Shown: positions 1 through 5,189 of the stretch, one piece after another
Position numbering within the stretch: the stretch's first letter is position 1
How the letters are laid out: each line of letters begins with the position of its first letter
Assembly: GCA_027044005.1 (NCBI GenBank)
Contig: JALUDK010000107.1
Coordinates: 1-5,189 of the forward strand
Reading direction: 5' to 3'
Length of the DNA stretch: 5,189 nucleotides
Source: Acidilobaceae archaeon
Lineage (GTDB): Archaea; Thermoproteota; Thermoprotei_A; Sulfolobales; Acidilobaceae
Program-made: the position numbers and the translations under genes
The notes under the pieces: model-generated
What the model was told of the DNA's origin: nothing
The model's database searches: none
What the model saw: only the letters and a program-made list of their open reading frames with translations

Positions 1-429
1 GGGGTGCACGGAGTCCTTTTCTCCTTCCTCCTAGGCGCCGCCCTCTCGGGGGCTAGGGTTAAGAGGAGGGTTGAGGAGAGGCTTGGCCCCCTGATATTCG
101 GCTTCATGGCCCCCGTCTTCTTCGTCAACGCTGGGCTACATATTGCACCGGTTGGCTTGTCTAGGCTGAAGACTGTTGTGGCTGTGCTCCTCCTATCGAG
201 CTACCCGGCTAAGCTCCTAGCCACGGGGCTGGCCCTAAGGGTTGCTGCCGGGATTAGGGGGTGGAGGCTCCCTAATGTTATGGCTGCCAGGCTGACCGTG
301 TCGACTATAATAGCGTATGCGGGGTTGAAGGGGGGCCTCATGGACCCCCAGCTGGCGGCTGGGGTTATGGCCTCGGCCCTCCTGGCTACACTCTTATCCA
401 CGTTGGGTGGGGGGTCTGTGGAGGGCTAG
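1..429 (+). CDS. Cation/proton antiporter, CPA2-like Na+/H+ exchanger family (3' end only)
   Basis: This is the C-terminal part of an integral membrane antiporter that probably exchanges Na+ or K+ for protons across the cytoplasmic membrane. The frame is open from the first base, so the gene starts upstream of the window; only about 142 codons are visible and the true start is not. The visible protein is almost all hydrophobic segments with short basic loops: one ending in LLGAALSGARVKRR, one with the family-like stretch FGFMAPVFFVNAGLHI (about residues 33-48 of the visible part), then about three more helices up to the end. The pattern of Pro-Val-Phe-Phe-Val and Gly-Leu after a basic loop resembles the Na_H_Exchanger domain of CPA2 proteins (NapA/KefB-like). 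There is no cytoplasmic TrkA/RCK regulatory tail; the protein stops right after the last helix. Its TAG stop lies in the CTAG that also ends the convergent glnA gene. The ion specificity cannot be told. A related permease family is possible but less likely. Confidence 0.75.
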   Translation, partial: GVHGVLFSFLLGAALSGARVKRRVEERLGPLIFGFMAPVFFVNAGLHIAPVGLSRLKTVVAVLLLSSYPAKLLATGLALRVAAGIRGWRLPNVMAARLTVSTIIAYAGLKGGLMDPQLAAGVMASALLATLLSTLGGGSVEG

Positions 430-1844
430 ACGTCGTGGTACATTAGGAACTCGACGGGGCTTGGGTGTAGCCTGGCCTCCTTGACCTCGCCCCACTTTAG
501 GTCTAGGTATGCCTCTATCACCGACTCGCTGAATGCTGGCTTCAGGAACTCGTTGTCTGTCTCTAGCTCCTGGAGGGCCTCCTCTAGGCTTCCTGGTAGA
601 CTCTTTATACCTAGGCTCCTCCTCTTCTCGGGGGACATTAGGTATATGTTCTCGTCCACGTGGTCTCCCGGGTCTATCTTCTTCCTAACCCCGTCTAGGC
701 CCGCCATTATTATGGCTGCTAGGCCTAGGTAGGGGTTCGCCGAGGGGTCTGGGGGCCTGTACTCTATCCTCTTGCTCTTGGCGTCTCCCTTGTAGTAGAC
801 GGGGATCCTCACCGCTGCGCTCCTGTTCGCCCTGCTCCATGCCAGGTATACTGGAGCCTCGAAGCCTGGGACGAGCCTCCTGTAGCTGTTTACCGTGGGG
901 GATAGTATGGCTGAGAGGGCCCTGCCGTGCTCTAGTAGGCCGCCTATGAAGTACCTTGCGTACTGGCTCACCTCCGCGTACTCGTCGTTGGGGTCGTAGA
1001 ATAGGTTGGTGTCTCCCCTCCATATGCTTACGTGGGTGTGCATACCGCTCCCGTTGTCGTTCAGCACGGGCTTGGGCATGAATGTGGCTACCTTGCCATG
1101 CTTGTATGCCACCATCTTGGCCACGTACTTGAGGGTCTGTAGCCTATCGGCCGTCACCGTGGGGGTCCCGTAGCGGAAGTTGACCTCGGCCTGGCCGCCT
1201 GTGGCTACCTCGTGGTGGTGCACCTCCGCTGGGACGTTGAAGCTCTTCCTCAGTGTCTGGGCTATCTCCATCCTGATATCCATCATCTGGTCCTGGGGCG
1301 GGGCCGGGTAGTAGCCCTTCTTGGGCCTCGTTCTTATCCCCTTATACTCGTCCTGGCTCCAGGTGGCCTCGCTGGAGTATAGCCTGTAGTACGACTCGCC
1401 CATGGATACCTTGAACTCTATCCCGTCGAATATGAAGAACTCGGGCTCCACGCTGGTATAGGCCTTGAGGCCCTCCCCTGCGAGTAGCTCCTCGACCCTC
1501 TCCGAGACCCACCTTGGGTCCCTGGGGAACCTGCCCCTGCCCAGGTTCCAGTATACCTGGGTTAGGAACCTCGCCGTCGCCTCGTGCCAGGGCAGGACTG
1601 CATATGTCTCCACTACGGGCTTCAGGACTAGGTCGCTGTCGTCTATGGTTGAGAAGCCCGCTACGCTGCTCCCGTCCAGCTTCCCGAATCCCTCTGATAG
1701 CGATTCCTCGTCAACCATGCTTATGTGGATCGTGACGTGGTGTAGCTTACCGGCTAGATCCGTTACTTGGAGGTCGACCCACTCTATCCCGTCCCTGGAG
1801 AGGGCCTCCAGGGCCTCCCCGACAGTCTTAGGCGGTGCCAACAC
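426..1844 (-). CDS. glnA: Glutamine synthetase, type I (GSI, beta-like)
   Basis: This cytoplasmic dodecameric enzyme makes glutamine from glutamate, ammonia and ATP, the main entry of ammonium into organic nitrogen. The 472-residue product is full length for GSI. An N-terminal beta-grasp domain (about 15-100) contains LDGSS (56-60). The catalytic domain follows, with metal ligands in VEPE (Glu133, Glu135), HHHEVATGGQAE (Glu212, Glu220) and NGSGMH (His269). The flap glutamate is in NSYRRLVPGFEAP (Glu329), and the ATP/substrate arginines are in NRSAAVRIP and RIEYRPPDPSANPY. Length and sequence around EPEFFIFDGIEF, the extra segment after it and the ending SPVEFLMYHDV resemble the bacterial beta type, including Tyr401 at the adenylylation position. 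The chosen start is GTG, with GGTG five bases upstream; the next codon, TTG, is a possible alternative, and a stop seven codons upstream bars a long extension. The gene lies divergent to an Lrp-type regulator and shares a CTAG stop overlap with the antiporter. Confidence 0.97.
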   Translation of the reverse strand: MLAPPKTVGEALEALSRDGIEWVDLQVTDLAGKLHHVTIHISMVDEESLSEGFGKLDGSSVAGFSTIDDSDLVLKPVVETYAVLPWHEATARFLTQVYWNLGRGRFPRDPRWVSERVEELLAGEGLKAYTSVEPEFFIFDGIEFKVSMGESYYRLYSSEATWSQDEYKGIRTRPKKGYYPAPPQDQMMDIRMEIAQTLRKSFNVPAEVHHHEVATGGQAEVNFRYGTPTVTADRLQTLKYVAKMVAYKHGKVATFMPKPVLNDNGSGMHTHVSIWRGDTNLFYDPNDEYAEVSQYARYFIGGLLEHGRALSAILSPTVNSYRRLVPGFEAPVYLAWSRANRSAAVRIPVYYKGDAKSKRIEYRPPDPSANPYLGLAAIIMAGLDGVRKKIDPGDHVDENIYLMSPEKRRSLGIKSLPGSLEEALQELETDNEFLKPAFSESVIEAYLDLKWGEVKEARLHPSPVEFLMYHDV

Positions 1845-1849
1845 GTATG

Positions 1850-1853
1850 CACC
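1850..1853 (-). promoter_or_regulatory. Ribosome-binding site of glnA (GGTG)
   Basis: On the minus strand GGTG lies five bases before the GTG start of glnA. It matches the CACC core of the archaeal 16S rRNA 3' end. It supports the GTG at 1844 over the TTG one codon later, which would be eight bases away; both spacings are tolerable. Confidence 0.5.
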
Positions 1854-1884
1854 GTGCTTGGCCTACTGTTGCTGTTCATACACT

Positions 1885-1892
1885 CTATATCT
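1885..1892 (-). promoter_or_regulatory. Putative glnA TATA box
   Basis: The minus strand reads AGATATAG here, in an AT-rich stretch. With the usual archaeal TATA-to-start distance of about 26 bases, transcription would begin near 1862 and give a short leader of roughly 18 bases that includes the GGTG site. The palindrome at 1899-1928 ends six bases upstream of it, where TFB or a regulator would contact DNA. The AT-rich core of that palindrome could serve as an alternative TATA box. The assignment rests on sequence and spacing only. Confidence 0.45.
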
Positions 1893-1898
1893 ATTCTC

Positions 1899-1928
1899 AC
1901 ACTAGAATGGGAATATATTCCATAGTGT
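1899..1928. promoter_or_regulatory. Imperfect palindrome, candidate Lrp-type operator
   Basis: The centre is a perfect 12-base palindrome, GGAATATATTCC (1910-1921). Outside it the arms continue with AT/AT (1907-1908 with 1922-1923, past one unpaired G at 1909) and then ACACT/AGTGT-type complementarity (ACACT at 1899-1903, extended by TAGTGT on the right at 1923-1928, past three unpaired bases at 1904-1906). An AT-rich centre with GC-bearing arms is the usual look of archaeal Lrp-family sites. It lies between the two divergent TATA-like elements and touches neither, so one bound regulator could affect both genes. A further ACACT occurs at 1880-1884. What is seen is the symmetry; the binding protein is inferred from the adjacent Lrp gene. 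Confidence 0.55.
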
Positions 1929-1932
1929 AGCA

Positions 1933-1940
1933 TTTTTAAT
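1933..1940 (+). promoter_or_regulatory. Putative TATA box of the Lrp-type regulator gene
   Basis: TTTTTAAT lies here on the plus strand. A start point about 26 bases downstream of its centre falls near 1962, giving a short leader that contains the GGTGG site and leads to the TTG at 1981. The upstream ATG at 1939 overlaps this element. A weaker AT-rich element at 1951-1960 could instead drive a leaderless transcript starting at about 1981. Confidence 0.5.
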
Positions 1941-1969
1941 GGTACTATCGTTCATATTATGCCGGGGAT

Positions 1970-1974
1970 GGTGG
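1970..1974 (+). promoter_or_regulatory. Ribosome-binding site of the Lrp-type gene (GGTGG)
   Basis: GGTGG lies six bases before the TTG at 1981, a good archaeal spacing. It is a main reason for choosing that start over the ATG at 1939, which has no such site and overlaps a TATA-like element. Confidence 0.5.
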
Positions 1975-1980
1975 GTACGG

Positions 1981-2451
1981 TTGGACAGCGTGGATCTGAG
2001 GATACTGGTTGAGCTGGCCCGCGACTCTAGGCTTAGTGTTAGGAAGCTTGCCTCCATCCTGGGCATGCCCCACACCACGGTCTATGCTAGGATGAAGAAG
2101 CTGGAGGAGAGGGGGGTCGTCAGGAGGTATACGATAGATATAAACCCTGAGGCCCTTGGGTACGATATCACTGCGGTGGTTAGCATATCCGTCGACGGCT
2201 CGGTGATCGAGGAGGTGGAGGAGGACCTGGCTAGGATAGCCAACGTGATAGCTGTCTACGACGTCACAGGGGACTTCGACATTATGGCCATAGCCAGGTT
2301 CAGGAGCATAGGCGAGCTCGACAGGTTCATAAAGTGGCTCAACAAGCACCCCGGCGTGAAGAAGACGCTGACCAGCATAGCGTTTAGGGTGGTTAAGGAG
2401 GATCCTACCAGCGTTCTAGATGCGGGGGCACACCCGGCGTCCACAGGTTAG
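1981..2451 (+). CDS. Lrp/AsnC-family transcriptional regulator
   Basis: This is a DNA-binding feast/famine regulator of 156 residues from the chosen start, a normal length for the family. The N-terminal winged helix-turn-helix covers about residues 1-50: it opens with MDSVDLRILVEL, then SVRKLASILGM and the recognition helix TTVYARMKKLEERGVV. The RAM domain (about 64-139), which forms the oligomer and binds amino-acid effectors, includes the family-typical loop VYDVTGDFDIMA (92-103) with Gly97-Asp98. A short polar tail follows. TTG at 1981 is chosen because it puts the first helix at the family position and has GGTGG six bases upstream. The ATG at 1939 in the same frame would add a hydrophobic, Trp-containing 14-residue leader unlike the family. 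The gene is divergent to glnA across a palindrome, so self-regulation and control of glnA are likely; archaeal Lrp proteins commonly act this way and at least one (Sa-Lrp of Sulfolobus) is reported to respond to glutamine. The effector here is unknown. Confidence 0.92.
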   Translation: MDSVDLRILVELARDSRLSVRKLASILGMPHTTVYARMKKLEERGVVRRYTIDINPEALGYDITAVVSISVDGSVIEEVEEDLARIANVIAVYDVTGDFDIMAIARFRSIGELDRFIKWLNKHPGVKKTLTSIAFRVVKEDPTSVLDAGAHPASTG

Positions 2452-2459
2452 ATCCGGCA

Positions 2460-2530
2460 GGGCCCCCGCCTCCACTGGGGCCTCCACCAATTAAACCCGG
2501 GCCCCGGCGCTAGTCTAGGGGTGGGGGCCC
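2460..2530 (+). repeat. Four alternating complementary GC arms between lrp-like gene and mre11
   Basis: Four short arms alternate in this gap: GGGCCCC (2460-2466), GGGGCCT (2477-2483), GGGCCCC (2499-2505) and GGGGCCC (2524-2530). The first and second can pair over a 10-base loop. The third and fourth pair perfectly over seven bases with an 18-base loop that contains the putative GTG start of mre11; first with fourth is an alternative. No T-run follows, so this is not a convincing terminator. In GC-rich DNA such arms may be chance. Confidence 0.3.
2489..2495 (+). promoter_or_regulatory. Possible TATA box for mre11
   Basis: AATTAAA is the only AT-rich island in an otherwise GC-rich 69-base gap. 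Its centre is about 29 bases before the GTG at 2521, so a transcript starting near 2518-2521 would be leaderless or nearly so, as is common for first genes in crenarchaea. Alternatively mre11 is read through from the Lrp-type gene. Confidence 0.4.
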
Positions 2531-3726
2531 GCGTATTGGCTAGGATAATCCATATGGCAGACATACACCTGGGTGCCCGGCCCTACGGCTTCCAGGAGCG
2601 CTGGATGGATATACTAGAGTCGTTCGAGGACGCCATGAGGAAGGCTGTGGAGGAGAGGCCTGACGTCATAGTGATAGCAGGGGACCTATTCGACCAGCCC
2701 AAGCCGGAGAACAGCGTGGTCAGGCACGCCGTTAAGGTCCTAAGAATGGCCACCGGGCGGGGCATACCGGTGGTAGCGGCGCACGGGGAGCATGACACCC
2801 CGGGGAGGAGGGACAATACCATACTCCAGGTGCTAGAGGCCGCCGTCGAGGGGTTCCACGCCCCGCTACCCCAGGGGCCTGGGGGCGCGGCTGAGATCGC
2901 CAGGAGCCAGACCCTGAGGGTCAATGGTGTTAATGTGCTCGTGTACCCCTTCAGGAAGGTGGATCTGGAGACTAGGAAGAAGCTAGCGGGGGCCCTCCTC
3001 CCCGCCTTTGCACGAGCCGCCGAGGCCCTTGAGGGGCCCAGGGTATTCCTAGCCCACTTCAGCCTAGACACCGTCTTCCCTATAGACGCTGTTGCCTCCC
3101 CCAGCGACCTGCCGCCCGTCGACTATGTAGCCCTGGGCCACGTGCATATGAGGCATATAGAGACGGGCGTCGACCCTCCATACGCCTACACTGGAGTCCT
3201 GGACCCCCTGAATATCGCGGAGGCTAGGGCCAAGTACACGCACGGCCCCCTCCTAGTGGATATCGATGGTGACGGAGTTGTTATACAGGAGATACCAGTG
3301 GAGGTGAGGCCCCAGCTGGAGGTGGAGGGCGAGGCCCGGCGGCTGGAGGAGGCGGTTAGGATCATCAGGAGGGCGGCGATGCGTAGGACCGGCGGCAAGC
3401 CGCCTCTGGTGCACGTTAAGCTGAGGATCCACCCGGGGATACCCCTCAGGAGCCTCTACCAGGAGGCAGCCTCCGTGCATAGGAGTACGGGGGTGCTTGT
3501 TAGGGTCGCCCCCGAGAGGGTCGACCCCGAGGCTGGGAGGGTTGTCATGGGTAGGGAGGCTGTGGACCCCCTCGAGCTCCTGACCAGCGACATGGGGCTC
3601 CCCAAGCCAGCGGCGGGCCTGATACTCGAGCTGAAGGAAGCCCTCCTGGAGGGCGACGAGGATAGGGTCCAGGAGGTGCTGGAGAAGCTGGCTGGTTATG
3701 AGAATGTGCTGGGGAGGTGGCTCTAG
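2521..3726 (+). CDS. mre11: DNA double-strand break repair nuclease Mre11
   Basis: Mre11 is the Mn-dependent exo/endonuclease of the Mre11-Rad50 complex, which processes DNA ends before homologous recombination. The 401-residue product has the calcineurin-like phosphoesterase domain first: motif I MADIHLG (Asp14, His16), motif II AGDLFDQP (Asp55), motif III HGEHDTP (Glu90, His91), motif IV LAHFSLD (His179) and motif V LGHVHMRH (His207, His209). A capping domain of about 230-330 follows. The C-terminal helical stretch (about 350-395), rich in Leu/Glu, fits the Rad50-binding region. In motif III Glu replaces the usual metal-ligand Asn. The start is uncertain: GTG at 2521 gives MGARVLARIIHMADIHLG and fits a leaderless message from the AATTAAA element, while TTG at 2536 would give a shorter leader closer to the family. 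Rad50 follows one base after the stop, so the two are co-transcribed. The usual archaeal partner herA is not upstream here. Confidence 0.95.
   Translation: MGARVLARIIHMADIHLGARPYGFQERWMDILESFEDAMRKAVEERPDVIVIAGDLFDQPKPENSVVRHAVKVLRMATGRGIPVVAAHGEHDTPGRRDNTILQVLEAAVEGFHAPLPQGPGGAAEIARSQTLRVNGVNVLVYPFRKVDLETRKKLAGALLPAFARAAEALEGPRVFLAHFSLDTVFPIDAVASPSDLPPVDYVALGHVHMRHIETGVDPPYAYTGVLDPLNIAEARAKYTHGPLLVDIDGDGVVIQEIPVEVRPQLEVEGEARRLEEAVRIIRRAAMRRTGGKPPLVHVKLRIHPGIPLRSLYQEAASVHRSTGVLVRVAPERVDPEAGRVVMGREAVDPLELLTSDMGLPKPAAGLILELKEALLEGDEDRVQEVLEKLAGYENVLGRWL
3713..3719 (+). promoter_or_regulatory. Ribosome-binding site of rad50 (GGAGGTG)
   Basis: GGAGGTG, nearly the full complement of the archaeal 16S rRNA 3' end, lies inside the last codons of mre11, eight bases before the GTG at 3728. 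It fixes the rad50 start and suggests strong independent or coupled initiation within the mre11-rad50 message. Confidence 0.8.
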
Positions 3727-3727
3727 G

Positions 3728-5189
3728 GTGCCCTACAGGCTAGGCGAGGTGAGGCTGAGGAACTTCAAGAGCCATGTGGATACCAGGATAGTGGTCCCCC
3801 AGGGGTCCGTGGCGCTCCTCGGCGAAAACGGCGCGGGGAAGAGCAGCATACTGGAGGCGGTCAGGCTAGCCCTGGCGGTGGACAGGAGGAGGACCCGGGG
3901 GCTAGCCCAGCTGGTAAACGAGAGGAGGGGCGGCTCCTTCTCCATAAAGCTGACCCTAGAGCCACTTGAGCACGGAGCACCCCAGGTGGAGGCGCTGGTA
4001 GAGGCGGGGGGAGGAAGGCCCAGGTACATACTCAAGGTCGGCGGCAAGCTCGTTGCGAGCGGCATCGAAGCCTATAGGAGGGAGATGAACAAGGTCCTCG
4101 GCCTCCAATACCTCACCGACCCCGCCAGCTTCATAGAGAGGGCGGTGATAGTCAGGCAGGGGGGCCTACAGGCTATAGCGGAGAAGATGGACCGGGGGAG
4201 GGAGCTACGGGAGGAGATAGAGGCAGCCATAGGGATACCAGACTACAAGGAGGCCATCAAGAAGCTAGACCAAGCCAGGGTGAGGGTGGGAAGCCAGGAG
4301 GCGGGGATCTCCGAGTGGCACCTCAAGAGGGTGGCCAGGAGCCTGCAGGAGGCTAGGGACAAGGCCGCCACCGCCAAGAGGAGCCTACAGGAGGCCAAGA
4401 AGAGGCTCAAGGACCTAGAGGAAGAGGCCAAGCGGGTCCACGCAGAGATCGACAGGCTACTAGAAGAGAAGGCCAGGCTAGAGGCAGGAGCGGGGGAGGC
4501 GGAGGAGCTGGAGAAGCGCATAGCAGCGCTAGAGGCAAGAAGGGCCAGGCTGGGAGCCAGGATTAGGAGGCTGGAGGAGGAGCTGGAGGAGGCAAGGAGG
4601 GCGGAGGAGGAGCTGCCGAGGCTCGAGGCCCTGGCGGGCCTAGGCGGGGTCCTCGATAGGATACAGGAGCTGGAGAGGCTCACAGCAGAGCTAAGAGTTG
4701 AAGAGGATAGGCTCTCAACCGCCAGGGAGGCGTTGGAGGAGAGGGAGAAGACGAGGGAGGCCTACAACGAGCACCGCAGGCTAACAGCTATGCTGGAGGA
4801 GTTGATCGAGAGGGAGAGGGAGGCCAGGAGCAGGCTTGCGGGGGTAGAGGCCAAGCTAGCCCAGGCAAGGGAGAGGCGGAGGAGGCTGGAGGAGAGGCTA
4901 GGGGCCGCGCTGAGGGAGGCCTCCAGGATCCTAGGCACCCCCCTCCAGGGTGTAGACGACCTGGCCAGGGGCCTAGCAGGCGTCGAGGAGAAGCTATCCC
5001 TGCTGGGAGAGGAGCTGGCAAGGACAAGGAACAGGATAGGCGCGCTCCAAGCCAGGGTAGAAGAGGACAAGAGGCTCCTAGAGGTCCTACACGACGAGCA
5101 CACGACCAGGTGCCCGGTATGCGGGAGGGAGCTGACAGAGGAGCATGCAAGGGAGATCAGGTCGAGGATAGCCGAGAGGCTCAGGAGAG
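3728..5189 (+). CDS. rad50: DNA double-strand break repair ATPase Rad50 (5' part, runs off the window)
   Basis: Rad50 is the SMC-like ATPase that clamps DNA ends and tethers them with Mre11. The frame is open without a stop for 487 codons to the edge. It starts with GTG one base after the mre11 stop. The N-terminal ATPase lobe contains VRLRNFKSH (8-16), Walker A GENGAGKS (32-39) and the Q-loop VIVRQGG (Gln144). From about residue 165 it becomes a long Glu/Arg/Leu-rich coiled coil, interrupted by Gly-containing breaks near 299-310 and 401-411. The zinc hook CPVC (Cys462, Cys465) lies at the apex, where two molecules join through one zinc ion. The returning coil, signature motif, Walker B and D-loop lie beyond the window. 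With the hook at 462 the full protein should be about 900 residues, close to archaeal Rad50 such as that of Pyrococcus furiosus. No frameshift is seen. SMC is excluded by the CxxC hook and the mre11 neighbour; SbcC is the bacterial name for the same family. Confidence 0.97.
   Translation, partial: MPYRLGEVRLRNFKSHVDTRIVVPQGSVALLGENGAGKSSILEAVRLALAVDRRRTRGLAQLVNERRGGSFSIKLTLEPLEHGAPQVEALVEAGGGRPRYILKVGGKLVASGIEAYRREMNKVLGLQYLTDPASFIERAVIVRQGGLQAIAEKMDRGRELREEIEAAIGIPDYKEAIKKLDQARVRVGSQEAGISEWHLKRVARSLQEARDKAATAKRSLQEAKKRLKDLEEEAKRVHAEIDRLLEEKARLEAGAGEAEELEKRIAALEARRARLGARIRRLEEELEEARRAEEELPRLEALAGLGGVLDRIQELERLTAELRVEEDRLSTAREALEEREKTREAYNEHRRLTAMLEELIEREREARSRLAGVEAKLAQARERRRRLEERLGAALREASRILGTPLQGVDDLARGLAGVEEKLSLLGEELARTRNRIGALQARVEEDKRLLEVLHDEHTTRCPVCGRELTEEHAREIRSRIAERLRR

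Noticed and set aside
1465..1905. Plus-strand open frame of 146 codons over the 5' part of glnA
   Set aside because: It lies antisense to well-conserved glutamine synthetase sequence, has no recognisable domain and extends into the control region. The same holds for the frames at 481-732 and 1514-1735 and, on the minus strand in another frame, 685-1023.
1957..2349. Minus-strand open frame of 130 codons inside the Lrp-type gene
   Set aside because: It mirrors the helix-turn-helix and RAM domain sequence on the plus strand and has no recognisable feature of its own.
2459..2484. Hairpin GGCCCC/GGGGCC as a terminator for the Lrp-type gene
   Set aside because: No T-run follows it, and crenarchaeal termination is thought to depend on T-rich tracts rather than GC hairpins. 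It is kept only as a structural observation.
2583..3071. Minus-strand open frame of 162 codons inside mre11
   Set aside because: The plus strand carries Mre11 motifs I to IV over the same bases; the minus-strand product is Ser/Leu/Pro-rich with no recognisable domain.
4243..4683. Long open frame on the minus strand encoding a Ser/Leu/Ala-rich protein
   Set aside because: It is the mirror of the Glu/Arg/Leu-rich Rad50 coil: CTC, TCC and CCT codons opposite GAG, GGA and AGG. It is low in complexity and matches no family, while the plus strand has clear Rad50 motifs on both sides in one frame. The frames at 4762-5103 and 4788-5150 are rejected likewise.
1..5189. tRNA, rRNA, CRISPR array, insertion sequence or attachment site
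   Set aside because: Nearly all of the window is explained by five protein-coding genes; the two remaining gaps (about 136 and 69 bases) hold no cloverleaf, no regularly spaced repeat, no transposase fragment and no target-site duplication that I could see.

Overview
The window reads as chromosomal DNA from a hyperthermophilic crenarchaeon (Thermoproteota). An Aeropyrum/Desulfurococcales-like source is my best guess, but I did not identify a species. The signs are GC-rich sequence with Arg encoded almost only by AGG and Ile mostly by ATA, frequent GTG/TTG starts, GGTG/GGAGGTG ribosome-binding sites, very short intergenic gaps, archaeal TATA-type promoters, and archaeal-type mre11 and rad50.

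Layout, left to right. (1) The 3' end of a membrane cation/proton antiporter gene runs rightward and ends at 429. (2) It converges on a complete type I glutamine synthetase gene (glnA) on the minus strand; both stop codons share one CTAG at 426-429. (3) A divergent control region of about 136 bases (1845-1980) separates glnA from a rightward Lrp/AsnC-family regulator. It holds an imperfect palindrome (1899-1928) flanked by one TATA-like element facing each gene. (4) After a 69-base GC-rich gap comes a complete mre11 gene. (5) Rad50 starts one base after the mre11 stop, behind a near-perfect ribosome-binding site. It runs off the right edge just after its zinc-hook motif.

Two functional themes appear. 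The first is nitrogen assimilation: glnA with a divergent Lrp-type regulator and an operator-like palindrome between them suggests that the regulator controls both itself and glnA, plausibly sensing glutamine or another amino acid. The second is double-strand break repair: mre11 and rad50 form a tight translationally linked pair encoding the nuclease and ATPase of the MR complex. HerA is not immediately upstream as it often is in archaea; the Lrp gene occupies that place.

I found no mobile element, CRISPR array, RNA gene or clearly novel system. The most rewarding points are the symmetric glnA/lrp control region, the GEHD variant of Mre11 motif III, a beta-type glutamine synthetase that keeps the adenylylation-position tyrosine, and a set of complementary GC arms around the mre11 start.
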